Assembly: GCA_963703565.1 (NCBI GenBank)
Contig: CAVPEW010000030.1
Span: forward strand, 92,805 to 156,804
From: CAVPEW01 sp963703565
GTDB taxonomy: Bacteria > Actinomycetota > Acidimicrobiia > Acidimicrobiales > VFJN01
Reading direction: 5' to 3'
Length of the DNA stretch: 64,000 nt
Part shown: piece by piece, positions 29,504-37,890 of the stretch
Position numbering within the stretch: position 1 is the stretch's first letter
Layout of the letters: each line of letters starts with the position of its first letter
Program-made: the position numbers and the translations under genes
Notes under the pieces: generated by a model
What the model saw: the letters and a program-made list of their open reading frames with translations, nothing else
What the model was told of the DNA's origin: nothing
Databases searched by the model: none

Positions 29504-29955
29504 GCGCACCCACGGGTGGGTGCCGCCACGGCGGCCGCGCCCACCACCTCGGGCGAGGCCACGAAGGCGTACGCGAACAGCGCCAAGAGGATGAGCGCGG
29601 CCAGCACGACCACGACGACCAGCAGCCAGCGGAGCAGCCGACCTCGGGGGTCCAGGCCTTCGGGATCCCAGAGGTCGTCGTCGAGCACCACCGGACGCGG
29701 CATGGGGGCGACCCGGGGAGGTGGCGCCGCGTTCCCGTGCGCCGCCGGGCCGAGCCCCATCCGGCGGTCGTAATCGAGTCGCGCTGCGGGGTCCGACAGG
29801 ACCCGCCAGGCCTCGTTCAACTCCGCCATCGCGCGAGCGGAACCGGCTCCGTTGCGGTCGGGGTGCAGCTGCCGGGCGCGGGAGCGGTAGGCGGCTCGAA
29901 GCTCGGGGGGCGCTGCCGAGGGTGTGACCCCCAGCCGCTCGTAGAAGGTGGTCAC
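29395..29955 (-). CDS. membrane-anchored J-domain protein
   Basis: This 186-aa protein has an N-terminal J domain: FYERLGVTPSAAPPELRAAYRSRARQLHPDRNGAG contains the HPD motif needed to stimulate DnaK, followed by the helix ending VLSDPAARLDYDRR. After a short linker there is one membrane helix (LLRWLLVVVVVLAALILLALFAYAF). The J domain is therefore cytosolic at the membrane. The last 40 residues antisense the end of the convergent LLM gene and look non-native, so the true C-terminus may be nearer 29500 if there is an indel. Confidence 0.85.
   Translation of the reverse strand: MTTFYERLGVTPSAAPPELRAAYRSRARQLHPDRNGAGSARAMAELNEAWRVLSDPAARLDYDRRMGLGPAAHGNAAPPPRVAPMPRPVVLDDDLWDPEGLDPRGRLLRWLLVVVVVLAALILLALFAYAFVASPEVVGAAAVAAPTRGCAQRVASSRRTSPTAAGRPAGSSVWASRLNVRQPTST
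29506..29523 (+). terminator. short hairpin after the LLM gene
   Basis: A 7-bp stem GCACCCA/TGGGTGC with a 4-nt loop begins 3 nt after the LLM oxidoreductase stop codon. It lies within the convergent J-domain gene. Confidence 0.4.
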
Positions 29956-30018
29956 GCCCGGCGGCGCGCTCGTCGCGACATGGCGGCCTCCCGGCTGGGC
30001 ACGCTACCCGGGCGCGAG

Positions 30019-30044
30019 CCGACCCCGGCCGGAGCCGGGGTCGG
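30019..30044 (-). terminator. 11-bp perfect hairpin
   Basis: CCGACCCCGGC (30019-30029) pairs perfectly with GCCGGGGTCGG (30034-30044). It is the only structure in the gap 29956-30114 and lies about 70 nt downstream of the GlsB-like gene, whose transcripts it could end. Confidence 0.55.
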
Positions 30045-30114
30045 GCTGCGCTTGGCGGGCTGGACGACCGCCGTGCCGGCCGGTCGAGCGTGTTGCCGCC
30101 CGGCCGGCGGGCGA

Positions 30115-30396
30115 TCACACGCGGATGCCGTGGCTGCTGCGTCGACTCGAGCGGAAGACCAGCAGGGCCACCACGGCGCCGACGACGGAACCCACGATGC
30201 CCGAGGGCTGCAATGCACCCTCTTCGAGGTCGGAGCCGAACAGCAGGTAGCCGAGGAAGCCACCGACGAAGGAGCCGACCAGGCCGAGCAGGATCGTCCC
30301 GCCGACGCCCATGGGATCGGAGCCCGGAACGAGGACCCTTGCGACGGCGCCGGCGATGAGACCGAGGATCACGAAGCCGATGGCGAGAGTGAGCAC
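30115..30396 (-). CDS. GlsB/YeaQ/YmgE family membrane protein
   Basis: This 93-aa small membrane protein of the transglycosylase-associated/GlsB family has three hydrophobic segments and glycine patterns LGLIAGAVARVLVPGSDPMG, GTILLGLVGSFVGGFLGYLL and SGIVGSVVGAVVALLVF. Family members are stress-induced envelope proteins of unknown biochemical role. In other genera GlsB accompanies Gls24/Asp23, which here is 26 kb away. It is complete, with a Leu-rich start at ATG 30396. Confidence 0.9.
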   Translation of the reverse strand: MLTLAIGFVILGLIAGAVARVLVPGSDPMGVGGTILLGLVGSFVGGFLGYLLFGSDLEEGALQPSGIVGSVVGAVVALLVFRSSRRSSHGIRV

Positions 30397-30512
30397 GAGA
30401 GCCTCCGATGTCGGTTGTGTGCTGTCGGGTCTGGCGGCTCCGCCGGCCGTGGCCCGTGGCGCCAGTTCCCTCCGGTCTCGCCGGGAAACCCTGCGTGCGA
30501 GCTGACGCCGGA

Positions 30513-31001
30513 TCAGTCAGGGGACGGGCCGCACTGGTCGACCGTGCCGACGCAGCGCACGTAGGCACCCCCGATGCCATCCTCGGCGAGGGCGGCGGCC
30601 ACGGCCTCCCCCTGCGCGGGGTCGGCCACGGGTCCGGCATAGGCCACCCAGAAGCCGGGACTGAGCGAGGCGTGGTCCCCGGAGCGCAGCACCCCCGCAG
30701 GCTGCCCGACCTCGCTGACGGTCCGCGCGATGTCCTCGGCGCGGTCACGCTCGCGCTCGGAGGACACCACCACGACCCACGCCGGGGTGGCCAGCTCCGA
30801 CGCGACGGCCGGCGCCGACCCGGGGGCGGGTGGCGGAGCCGTCGCGGCCGGCGCTTCCGAGCCGGGCACGGTGCCGGCGGTCGGGCTGCTCGGCGCCGCT
30901 TCCGAGCCGTCGTCGAGCAGGGTGCTGCTCAGCGCGAAGGCACCTACGAGAGCGGCGGCGGCGAGGACGATCACCACCGCGGCGAAGCGGTTGGACGACA
31001 T
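30513..31001 (-). CDS. membrane-anchored protein with SPOR-like domain
   Basis: This 162-aa protein has a short cytoplasmic start (MSSNRF), one membrane helix (AAVVIVLAAAALVGAFALSSTLL) and an Ala/Pro/Ser linker. A roughly 75-residue domain follows with the pattern of SPOR repeats: PAWVVVVSSERERDRAEDIARTV, then GFWVAYAGPVADPAQGEAVAAAL. SPOR domains bind denuded peptidoglycan at division sites. ATG 31001 is chosen over the longer frame to 31070, which would overlap the next gene. The SPOR call is by pattern only. Confidence 0.65.
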   Translation of the reverse strand: MSSNRFAAVVIVLAAAALVGAFALSSTLLDDGSEAAPSSPTAGTVPGSEAPAATAPPPAPGSAPAVASELATPAWVVVVSSERERDRAEDIARTVSEVGQPAGVLRSGDHASLSPGFWVAYAGPVADPAQGEAVAAALAEDGIGGAYVRCVGTVDQCGPSPD

Positions 31002-31042
31002 CGACGCCGTCCGCTCCAGCCCGGCGCGCGGCCTCCTGGGTG

Positions 31043-31765
31043 TCAATGGCTGCCGAACATCGCCAACCACTGCTCGGCGGAACGAGGGGCGAGCACGTAG
31101 TTCCAGCGGCGGGTGTCGGCCATCGTGGCCGACGGCTCGGCCGAGTAGAGGTGACCCGGGTAGAGCACCGCGTGATCGGGGATGCGGGCCAGGCGGTTCG
31201 TGAGGCTGTCATACATCGCTTCGGGGTCGCTGCCGGGCAGATCGGTGCGCCCACAGCCCTCCAGGAACAAGGTGTCGCCGGCCAGGAGGCGATCGGCTAC
31301 GTAGAAGCACTGGCTGCCGGGAGTGTGGCCGGGCGTGTGGATGCACTCGATGGCCACGCCACCGACGCGCACGACGTCGCCACCGACGTGGGTCACCAGG
31401 TCGTCGTCGCCTACGCCGGTCACCGCCTTGACCCAATCGGCCTCGGCACCCTGGACGTGTACGGGCACCGCGGCGACCTCGAGCAGTTCGCGCACCCCGG
31501 CGATGGTGATGCCCATCATCGAGCCGCCCACATGGTCGGGGTGGTAGTGGGTGGCCAGCGCGCCGACGAGGCGCATCCCGTCGGCTGCGACCACCTCGAG
31601 CAGGTCCCCCACGTCATAGGCGGGGTCGATCACCACGGCTTCGCCGGTGACGCGATCCCCGACGAGGTAGACGAAGTTGACCATCTGGCGAGCGACGGGA
31701 TCGCCCGTCGCGAAGTCGCGCCCCGCGAGGAGCTGACGGAAGTAGAGGCGGTCCTGATCGGCCAT
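31043..31765 (-). CDS. MBL-fold hydrolase, ETHE1/persulfide dioxygenase-like
   Basis: This metallo-beta-lactamase-fold enzyme (240 aa) has motifs of the ETHE1/glyoxalase-II branch: ALATHYHPDHVGG, IHTPGHTPGSQCF, LLAGDTLFLEGCGRTDLPGSD and AVLYPGHLYS. The GCGRTDLPGSDPEAMYDSL segment is typical of persulfide dioxygenases, which use one Fe to oxidise glutathione or other persulfides to sulfite. A glyoxalase II role is the alternative. The start is ATG 31765, with TAGCCT nine bases upstream. It is followed closely by the SPOR-like gene. Confidence 0.88.
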   Translation of the reverse strand: MADQDRLYFRQLLAGRDFATGDPVARQMVNFVYLVGDRVTGEAVVIDPAYDVGDLLEVVAADGMRLVGALATHYHPDHVGGSMMGITIAGVRELLEVAAVPVHVQGAEADWVKAVTGVGDDDLVTHVGGDVVRVGGVAIECIHTPGHTPGSQCFYVADRLLAGDTLFLEGCGRTDLPGSDPEAMYDSLTNRLARIPDHAVLYPGHLYSAEPSATMADTRRWNYVLAPRSAEQWLAMFGSH

Positions 31766-31774
31766 GCGCGGCCG

Positions 31775-31780
31775 AGGCTA
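31775..31780 (-). promoter_or_regulatory. TAGCCT -10 element upstream of MBL gene
   Basis: TAGCCT on the minus strand ends 9 nt before ATG 31765 and includes the TAG stop codon of the PaaX-type gene. Confidence 0.35.
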
Positions 31781-32641
31781 GGCAACCGGATCCGGCTGCG
31801 CCGTTCGATGCTCGTCGAACCAGCCGGCGAGGACCTTGCGATAGGCCTCGTCGAAGCGGTCGTACGCGTCGCGCAGGGCCCGCCCAGGCCAAGCCGCGGG
31901 GAGCATCTCGTCGGGCAGGAGGGGATCGGCGCGCAGGCAGCGCAGCACCGTGGCCGAGGTGACGAAGCCCTCGGCGAGCACGGAGGTGTCGCCCGAGGCC
32001 AAGCGCTCGTGAAGGGGGGGCAGCTCCTCGACGAGCCCTGCCGCCACACTGGCCCAGCCGGCGAGGTCCCATCCTCCTGGAGCCGGGGTGGGCCCTGTGC
32101 AAGCATCCTCGTGGGGCGGGTCGGGACGGGCCCCGTGCCAGAGCTGCACGTCGCTGGCGAGCTGGGCACGGGCGCGAGGTGAACGGTCGGGATCGAGGTT
32201 GTCCGGGCGCGCCCAGACCCCTTCGCGCCACTCGGCCAGGTGCAGGGCGAGGAGCGCCCGGCGTAGCTCTGCCCGCCGGGCGGCGGGGCGTGGGCCCGGG
32301 TCGACCACGCACAGCTCCCAGGTTCCGTCCCAGCCTCGGCGGCGCGCGGTGCGGCCGGCGAGCTGCTCGGCCTGGCGTTCCAGGAGCGCGCCGCTGAGGG
32401 CGTAGCCACCGCGCTCGGGCACGGCCTCCCCCGCCGCCACCATCCGGGACAGGGCGGTCCGCACCGCGCCTTCACGCAGGTCGAACAGGGTGGCGGTGGC
32501 GACCAGCAGCGGGGTCGGCAGCCAGGGCGGCTCGGTGCCGAGAAGCACCGAGGCCAGCACCGAGCGGGCTGTGAGGGGCCGGCGGGCCACGGTTGGCTCG
32601 GGGCCGACATCGGAACGAGCTCCGTTACGTTTGGACGTCAC
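31778..32641 (-). CDS. PaaX-family transcriptional regulator
   Basis: This PaaX-type regulator (287 aa) has an N-terminal winged helix (LTARSVLASVLLGTEPPWLP, LREGAVRTALSRMVAAGEAVPERGGYALSG) and a central domain (GTWELCVVDPGPRP, RRALLALHLAEWREGVWARPDNL). A C-terminal PaaX-C region follows (RADPLLPDEMLPAAWPGRALRDAYDRFDEAY). PaaX represses phenylacetate genes in response to phenylacetyl-CoA, but family members here are divergent and no paa genes are near. GTG 32641 is 39 bp from the divergent desaturase start, a likely target. Confidence 0.85.
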   Translation of the reverse strand: MTSKRNGARSDVGPEPTVARRPLTARSVLASVLLGTEPPWLPTPLLVATATLFDLREGAVRTALSRMVAAGEAVPERGGYALSGALLERQAEQLAGRTARRRGWDGTWELCVVDPGPRPAARRAELRRALLALHLAEWREGVWARPDNLDPDRSPRARAQLASDVQLWHGARPDPPHEDACTGPTPAPGGWDLAGWASVAAGLVEELPPLHERLASGDTSVLAEGFVTSATVLRCLRADPLLPDEMLPAAWPGRALRDAYDRFDEAYRKVLAGWFDEHRTAQPDPVA

Positions 32642-32659
32642 CTGTCGACAGCCTGTGAC
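32637..32659. promoter_or_regulatory. inverted repeat, candidate PaaX-type operator
   Basis: GTCAC (32637-32641) and GTGAC (32655-32659) form an inverted repeat around a second palindrome TGTCGACA (32643-32650). It overlaps the regulator start codon and lies 10 bp from the desaturase -10. Confidence 0.4.
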
Positions 32660-32668
32660 ATGGGTGGT

Positions 32669-32674
32669 TACCCT
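32669..32674 (+). promoter_or_regulatory. TACCCT -10 element, leaderless desaturase
   Basis: TACCCT ends 6 nt before ATG 32681 and selects this start over the in-frame ATG at 32660. Confidence 0.5.
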
Positions 32675-32680
32675 AGGCGC

Positions 32681-33737
32681 ATGCCCCGATCCTTGGCCGA
32701 GGGTGCTGCCGCCGGGGGTGCCGCCGGGGGTGCGGTCCCGACCGCTGCCACCCGCACCAACCGCTCGATGCTGCCCTCCGCCGAGGCGCTGGCCGACGTG
32801 TTGCCGACCGACCGGCTCCTGGCCTCGGGCAAGCCGGCCCCTGCGGTGCGCGCCGAGCTGCGCCGGATCGACGATCTACGCAACGCCGGTTCGGTCGCGC
32901 TGGCCTGGGCCCAGGCGCTGGGCACGGTCGCCCTGGCAGTGCGGATCGGCCACCCCTTGGCCTACGCGACTGCATTCGTGTTGATGGGGCCTGCCCACGC
33001 TCGCTTCGCGAGCCTCGGGCACGAGGCGGCGCACCGCCTCCTCTTCAGCGACAAGCGCGTCAACGACTTCGTCGGACGATGGCTGGTGGCCTACCCCGCC
33101 CTGTTCGCCTTCGAGCCCTACCGGCGGGTCCACTTCGCCCACCACCGCGACGAGTTCGGCCCGGACGAACCCGACCGGAACCTCTACGACGGCTACCCGA
33201 TCCCGGCGGACTCCTTCTGGCGCAAGATCCGGCGCGACGCCACCGGCGACAGCGGCTGGAAGAACCTCAAGGGCCTTCTCGCCGCCGCCCGCCGACCGGC
33301 GTCGCGGCCGGTGATCCTGCGGATCGGGGCGGCACAGATCGTGCTGGTCGCGGCCGGGGTGCTCGCCGGTGGCCGCTGGTGGCTGTGGGCGCTGCTGTGG
33401 CTGGGACCGTGGCTGACGGTGTGGCGGGTCATCAACCGTCTTCGCGCCATCGCCGAGCACGGAGGCATGACCCGCTCGCCGGACCGTCGCCTCACCACCC
33501 ACCACGTGCGCCAGTCGGTGACGGCGCGGTTCTTCCTGGTGCCGTGCAACATCGGGTGGCACCTGGCGCACCACGTCGACATGGGCGTCCCGTGGCGCAA
33601 CCTGCCGGCGCTCCAGCGTGAGCCTCGACGAGTCGGGCTGGGTGACCGATGCCATCACCTGGCCCAACTATCGGACGCTGTGGAGTGCCTTGCGCTCGGG
33701 GGAGCCGACCGCAGCCCGAGCCTCAGGCAGGGGTTGA
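32681..33737 (+). CDS. membrane fatty acid desaturase, frameshifted near the 3' end
   Basis: This di-iron membrane fatty acid desaturase (about 351 aa repaired) has the three His boxes GHEAAHRLLF, RVHFAHHRDEF and GWHLAHHVDMG, plus hydrophobic helices between them. In the given frame the end degenerates after NLPALQR. In the next frame it continues naturally (SLDESGWVTDAITWPNYRT) to TGA 33735-33737. One extra base at about 33615-33621 is the simplest cause. The unrepaired frame runs to 33910 through larC antisense and should be ignored. It is divergent from a PaaX-type regulator. Confidence 0.85.
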
Positions 33738-35024
33738 CTCGGGCCCCCTGCCACCGTCAGGGGGCGGAGGCGCCGGGACGTCGGGGAGGCGGGACGGCTC
33801 GGCCAAGCCGGGATCAGGGCGGGCGAGCCCCTCGGCCCGGCGGGCGACGTCGCGCAGCGGCGTGCCCGAGGTGCGGGCGGCCTGGGCAGCGTCGTCGTAC
33901 TCGACCTTGACGCGACCGGGACTGACCTTGACGCGCAGCGGGTACCCGTCCAGCTCCACCGCCCGCCAGCTGCGGGGGCTCGTCCAGCGCTGCGCCCAGC
34001 TGCAGCGGACGCCCAGCGTGCCGGTCTCGGCGACGAGGGTGGCGACGACCTGGTCCACCAGCGCGGCATCGGCCAGGGCGGCGACCGTGTGAGCGGGGCG
34101 ACCCTTCTTCATGACGATCGGGACCACCCAGGCGTCATGGGCGCCAGCGTCGAGCAGGGTTGCCACGGTGTGGGCCAGGACCTCGCCGGTGCAGTCGTCG
34201 AGGTTGGCTTCGACCAGCGCCACGGACTGGCCCGGGCCGCGGGGCGCCCCGGCGGGCGACGCAGCCGCGGCGGTGCCCAGCACCACCTGGACAGCGTTCG
34301 GCCGGTCATCGAGCTCTCTGGTGCCGGCCCCGAAGCCGGTTGCGGCGACGTCGAGCTCTGGCATGGGGCCGAAGCTCTCGGCCAGGGTGACCAGCAGCGC
34401 CACCCCGGTCGGCGTGGCCAGCTCGACGCCCACGTCGAGGCCCACGCTCGGGGCGCCTGCACTGGCGAGCAGCTCGACGACCGCGGGCGCCGGGTTGGGC
34501 AGCAGGCCGTGCGCGGTGCGGACCATGCCGGTGCCGGTGGCCACCCGCGACGCCAGGATGCGGCCGACCCCGAGCACCTCGAGCGCGGCGCAGGTGCCCA
34601 CGACGTCGATGATGGCGTCCATCCCGCCCAGCTCGTGGAAGTGGACCTGGGCGGGGGGCCGACGGTGCAGGCGACCCTCGACCTCGGCCAGGGCCCGGAA
34701 GGTGGCGGCGGCACGGGTACGCACCCGCTCGGGCAGCACCGCGGCGTCGAGCAGGCCGAGGATGTTGGACGCCGTACGGGCCACTCCGTCGTCGTCGACC
34801 AAGACCCGCGCGGAGGTGGCGGCGACCCCGCCGCGCAGCACGGGTTCGGCTTCGAGCGACCAGCCGGTCAGCCCCAGCCCGGCGCACAGGGCGCGGACCT
34901 CGTCGAGGTCGGCTCCGGCGTCGAGCAGCGAGCCGAGCATCATGTCGCCCGCCACGCCCGAGAAGCAGTGGAACCAGGCGAGACTTGCGCCCCTGGGGCG
35001 CTGGGAAGTCGTGGTGGCGCTCAC
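33723..35024 (-). CDS. larC: nickel insertion protein LarC
   Basis: LarC inserts nickel into the pyridinium dithiocarboxylate mononucleotide (NPN) cofactor of lactate racemase-type enzymes, using CTP. The 433-aa protein has AWFHCFSGVAGDMMLGSLLDAGAD at the start, VHFHELGGMDAIIDVVGT, and the C-terminal half with VALVEANLDDCTGEVLAHT and VVPIVMKKGRPAHTVAAL. In lactobacilli the gene is split with a programmed frameshift; here it is one continuous frame. GTG 35024 overlaps the larB stop (GTGA). larE and larA are not in the window. Confidence 0.93.
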   Translation of the reverse strand: MSATTTSQRPRGASLAWFHCFSGVAGDMMLGSLLDAGADLDEVRALCAGLGLTGWSLEAEPVLRGGVAATSARVLVDDDGVARTASNILGLLDAAVLPERVRTRAAATFRALAEVEGRLHRRPPAQVHFHELGGMDAIIDVVGTCAALEVLGVGRILASRVATGTGMVRTAHGLLPNPAPAVVELLASAGAPSVGLDVGVELATPTGVALLVTLAESFGPMPELDVAATGFGAGTRELDDRPNAVQVVLGTAAAASPAGAPRGPGQSVALVEANLDDCTGEVLAHTVATLLDAGAHDAWVVPIVMKKGRPAHTVAALADAALVDQVVATLVAETGTLGVRCSWAQRWTSPRSWRAVELDGYPLRVKVSPGRVKVEYDDAAQAARTSGTPLRDVARRAEGLARPDPGLAEPSRLPDVPAPPPPDGGRGPESTPA

Positions 35025-35755
35025 CGGAACCGGCGCAGCACGGCGCAGGCGGCGCCGAAGCCGTTGTCGATGCCCACCACGGTGACCCCCGACGCGCACG
35101 ACGACAGCATCGCCAGCAGGGCGGTCACACCTTCGAGGCCCGAGCCGTATCCCACGCTGGTCGGCACGGCGATGACCGGGGCGGCGGTGAGACCACCGAC
35201 GACGCTGGCAAGCGCACCTTCCATACCGGCGACGACCACGACGACCTCGGCAGCGGCCAGCACATCGAGCTCGGCGAGGAGGCGGTGCAGGCCGGCCACC
35301 CCCACATCGACGAGCAGCGAGGGCTCGATCCCGTGAGCGCGCAGGACGGCGGCGCACTCCGTGGCGACCGGCAGGTCGGCAGTTCCCGCAACGCACAGCA
35401 CCACCCGCTCGGACCTGGGGCGGGCCGGCCGCCAGACGGCGGTCGTGCCAGTCGCGCACCCGCCGGGATGGGCATCGATGCAAGCGGCCAGCTGCGGCTC
35501 GTCGGCACGGGTCAACACGACGGGTCCGTCGCCATTGGCGAGCAGTTCGCCGACGATCGCGACGCAGTGCTCCGGTGACTTGCCGGGCCCGTAGACCGCC
35601 TCGGGCAGACCCTGCCGCAGGGAGCGGTGATGATCGACGCGAGCGAAGCCGAGGTCGGCGAACGGCAGCGAGGACAACCGGGCGGCGGCCTCGTCGGGAT
35701 GCACGCTGCCAGTGCGCACCGCTTCGAGCAATGCCGCCAGGGCCGGCTGGTCCAC
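35021..35755 (-). CDS. larB: pyridinium-3,5-biscarboxylic acid mononucleotide synthase LarB
   Basis: LarB carboxylates and hydrolyses nicotinic acid adenine dinucleotide in the first step of NPN cofactor synthesis. The 244-aa protein has the N-terminal segment FARVDHHRSLRQGLPEAVYGPGK and the PurE-like core: VVLCVAGTADLPVATECA, VVVVVAGMEGALASVVGGL and APVIAVPTSVGYGSG, the last close to the PurE signature. GTG 35755 is only 20 bp from the divergent pheA start. It is translationally coupled to larC. Confidence 0.93.
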   Translation of the reverse strand: MDQPALAALLEAVRTGSVHPDEAAARLSSLPFADLGFARVDHHRSLRQGLPEAVYGPGKSPEHCVAIVGELLANGDGPVVLTRADEPQLAACIDAHPGGCATGTTAVWRPARPRSERVVLCVAGTADLPVATECAAVLRAHGIEPSLLVDVGVAGLHRLLAELDVLAAAEVVVVVAGMEGALASVVGGLTAAPVIAVPTSVGYGSGLEGVTALLAMLSSCASGVTVVGIDNGFGAACAVLRRFR

Positions 35756-35760
35756 CTCGG

Positions 35761-35766
35761 TAGCAT
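35761..35766 (+). promoter_or_regulatory. TAGCAT -10 element upstream of pheA
   Basis: TAGCAT ends 8 nt before GTG 35775, consistent with a leaderless or near-leaderless pheA mRNA. Confidence 0.4.
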
Positions 35767-35774
35767 CGCGGTTC

Positions 35775-36719
35775 GTGGCCGGTCCCGCTGCATCGCCGAG
35801 ACGGCGAGTGGCGTTCCTGGGGCCGGAGGGAACCTTCACCGAGCAGGCGCTGTTGTCACAGCCCGACCTGGCCGCCGAGGAGCTGGTGGCGAAGCGGTCG
35901 ATCGCCGACGTGCTGGCCGCGGTCGACGACTCTGAGGTGGACGTCGGGTTCATCGCCATCGAGAACTCCATCGAGGGAACGGTGAACGTGACGATCGACG
36001 CGCTGGCGCTCGAGCACGACCTGCTGATCGAGCGCGAGGTGGTGTCGGGGATCAGCCTGCACGTCATGGCCCCGGGCGGCGTGGCCCTCGCCGATGTGGA
36101 CCGGCTCGTGACCTTCCCGGTCGCGGCCGGCCAGTGCCGGGGCTGGGTGGCGAGGAACGCACCCGGTGTGGAGGTGGTCGCGTCGTCGTCGAACGCCGAG
36201 GCGGCTCGACTGGTCGCAGAGCAGGCCGACGGGCACTCGGCGGCGATCGCTCCGCAGCTGGCAGCCAAGATCTACGGCCTGGAGATCCTCGCCTCGGAGG
36301 TCGAGGACCACGGCGACAACGCCACCCGGTTCGTGCTGGTGGGCCGTGACCGGATCCCGCCGCCCACCGGGCACGACAAGTCGACCGTGGTGGTGTTCCA
36401 GCGCGCCGACCGTCCGGGATCGCTGTTGACGATCCTGCAGGAGTTCGCCGCGAGGGGCATCAACCTGGTCAAGCTCGAGTCGCGCCCGACCAAGCGGGCC
36501 CTGGGCGAGTACTGCTTCGTGATCGACCTGGAAGGGCACCTGGGTGACGAGCTGGTCGCGGACTGCCTGCGTGACCTGCGCCCCAAGGTGGCCGACATCA
36601 AGTTCCTCGGCTCGTACCCCGCGGCCGGCGATCACGGGCCGAGCCGGCGGCGCGAGGCGCAGGCAGCCTGGCGGGCCGCGCACGACTGGGTCGAGGAGCT
36701 ACGAGCCAGGATCCGCTGA
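35775..36719 (+). CDS. pheA: prephenate dehydratase
   Basis: This monofunctional prephenate dehydratase (314 aa) converts prephenate to phenylpyruvate in phenylalanine synthesis. The catalytic domain shows VAFLGPEGTFTEQAL, GFIAIENSIEGTVN, SSNAEAARLVAEQ and the essential TRF motif in DNATRFVLVG. The C-terminal ACT domain has RPGSLLTILQEFAARGINLVKLESRPTK, including the ESRP phenylalanine-binding signature, so feedback inhibition is expected. GTG 35775 is the proposed start. Three tRNA genes follow immediately. Confidence 0.95.
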   Translation: MAGPAASPRRRVAFLGPEGTFTEQALLSQPDLAAEELVAKRSIADVLAAVDDSEVDVGFIAIENSIEGTVNVTIDALALEHDLLIEREVVSGISLHVMAPGGVALADVDRLVTFPVAAGQCRGWVARNAPGVEVVASSSNAEAARLVAEQADGHSAAIAPQLAAKIYGLEILASEVEDHGDNATRFVLVGRDRIPPPTGHDKSTVVVFQRADRPGSLLTILQEFAARGINLVKLESRPTKRALGEYCFVIDLEGHLGDELVADCLRDLRPKVADIKFLGSYPAAGDHGPSRRREAQAAWRAAHDWVEELRARIR

Positions 36720-36744
36720 GCGGGCCGTCGGTACCATCGGTGCC

Positions 36745-36829
36745 GGAGCGGTGGCCGAGCGGACGAAGGCAACGGTCTTGAAAACCGTCGACCCGCGAGG
36801 GTCCGTGGGTTCGAATCCCACCCGCTCCG
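36745..36829 (+). tRNA. tRNA-Ser (UGA)
   Basis: The acceptor stem GGAGCGG pairs with CCGCTCC (36822-36828). The anticodon arm is ACGGT-CTTGAAA-ACCGT with anticodon TGA. A long variable arm (ACCCGCGAGGGT) and T-loop TTCGAAT complete a class II serine tRNA. No CCA is encoded. TACCAT at 36732-36737 is a likely -10. Confidence 0.95.
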
Positions 36830-36873
36830 CGATTCCGGCGTCAGGCCCGCCGCCGCTAGCATCGGCCGGCCAC

Positions 36874-36965
36874 GGAGAGGTGACCGAGTCAGGCCGATGG
36901 TGCTTCCCTGCTAAGGAAGTGAGGGCGCAAGTCCTCCGTGGGTTCAAATCCCACCCTCTCCGCCA
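36874..36965 (+). tRNA. tRNA-Ser (GCU)
   Basis: The acceptor GGAGAGG pairs with CCTCTCC (36955-36961). The anticodon arm CTTCC-CTGCTAA-GGAAG gives anticodon GCT. There is a long variable arm, T-loop TTCAAAT and an encoded CCA at 36963-36965. TAGCAT at 36856-36861 is a likely -10. Confidence 0.95.
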
Positions 36966-37053
36966 CGACCGCCATCTCCAGGCCCGATGCCCGCCGGGCG
37001 GCGACTTCGCCGGCGTCGGTGTGGCTCCGGTAGGATCGCCCCTCCAACCTCCA

Positions 37054-37127
37054 GCGCTCGTAGCTCAATTGGAGAGAGCATCTGACTACGGATCAGAAGG
37101 TTGGGGGTTCGAGTCCCTCCGAGCGCG
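37054..37127 (+). tRNA. tRNA-Arg (ACG)
   Basis: The acceptor GCGCTCG pairs with CGAGCGC (37120-37126). The D arm is GCTC...GAGC, the anticodon arm TCTGA-CTACGGA-TCAGA gives ACG, and the T arm is GGGGG-TTCGAGT-CCCTC-like. TAGGAT at 37031-37036 is a likely -10. Its 3' part is duplicated at 52354-52402, so it may have served as an integration target. Confidence 0.95.
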
Positions 37128-37130
37128 CTG
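37084..37130 (+). repeat. 3' part of tRNA-Arg, left copy of a 47-49 bp direct repeat
   Basis: This segment of tRNA-Arg plus three downstream bases recurs at 52354-52402 with one substitution and a 2-bp insertion. Target duplication in the 3' half of a tRNA is the usual attL/attR form for tyrosine-integrase elements. No integrase is present between the copies. Confidence 0.6.
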
Positions 37131-37197
37131 CATAAGTCCAGGTCACAGCGTTGCGACGCTGCGGTCAGACCACGGATGAGGGGGATCTGGTCACAGA

Positions 37198-37512
37198 ATG
37201 GCCACGGGAGATCGCGGAGCGCAGATCGTCGACCTCGACCGGGCTCGTCTCGGACGTCTCGGCCGGTCGCTCGCCGGCGTGTTGGAGGCTGGTCACGTGA
37301 TCGTCGATGTGTCGACGGTCGGCGACGTGGAGGACTGGCGGCGGGCGGCTCGCTCGGTTGCCGCTGATCGAGGCTGGCGGGTTCGCACCGGCGTGACCCG
37401 CGACGGCTCCCGGGTGTGGGCCGTTCGCCTCGATCGGGAGACGACCGAGGAGGATCGGGCGGTGCTGCGCGATTGCCTCGGCTACCTGGGCGCCCTGCTG
37501 GGCCACCAGTAG
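37198..37512 (+). CDS. hypothetical protein, first of a related pair
   Basis: This 104-aa protein starts at ATG 37198 and I do not recognise it. It is basic, soluble and has no membrane segment. The central motif VEDWRRAARSVAADRGWRVRTG followed by VWAVRLDRET is repeated in the next reading frame block (37543-37814), so the two are tandem paralogues. It lies directly downstream of tRNA-Arg at the left edge of the putative island, where small accessory genes are common. Confidence 0.6.
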   Translation: MATGDRGAQIVDLDRARLGRLGRSLAGVLEAGHVIVDVSTVGDVEDWRRAARSVAADRGWRVRTGVTRDGSRVWAVRLDRETTEEDRAVLRDCLGYLGALLGHQ

Positions 37513-37542
37513 ACGCAGCGAGAGCGGCGGCGGTCCCAGCGG

Positions 37543-37814
37543 GTGGGTCGGTACGAGGACCTGGTGGATGCATCCGTCGAGCGGTTGGCGACGCATGGCT
37601 GGGTGGTCGGCCCGCCGGTCGAAGCCGAGGAGTGGCGGCGGCGGGTCAAGGCCGCGGCCCGGCAGCGGGGGTGGCGGCTCGCGACCGGCACAGGGTCGAC
37701 GGGTTTACCCGTGGGCTGCTCGCACCGACCTGGAGGACGAGCGGGGCACACCGCGGCAGCGCCTCGGGTCTGCAGCCACGGAGCTTCTTCGAGATGTACC
37801 CGCCCGACCCGTAG
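37543..37814 (+). pseudogene. frameshifted paralogue of the preceding ORF
   Basis: GTG 37543 opens MGRYEDLVDASVERLATHGW and then AEEWRRRVKAAARQRGWRLATG, which parallels EDWRRAARSVAADRGWRVRTG in the gene just upstream. After about residue 50 the similarity moves to another frame (AARTDLEDERGTP, then TELLRDV). A single-base indel near 37700 explains this. The gene is either decayed or affected by the same sequencing problem as others here. Confidence 0.5.
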
Positions 37815-37890
37815 CTTCCCTACCTCGGCGGCGCCCTCCGCTTGCCCGGCTACGACACCGCCCTCCTGCAGAACCTTCCAAGGAGCAGCC

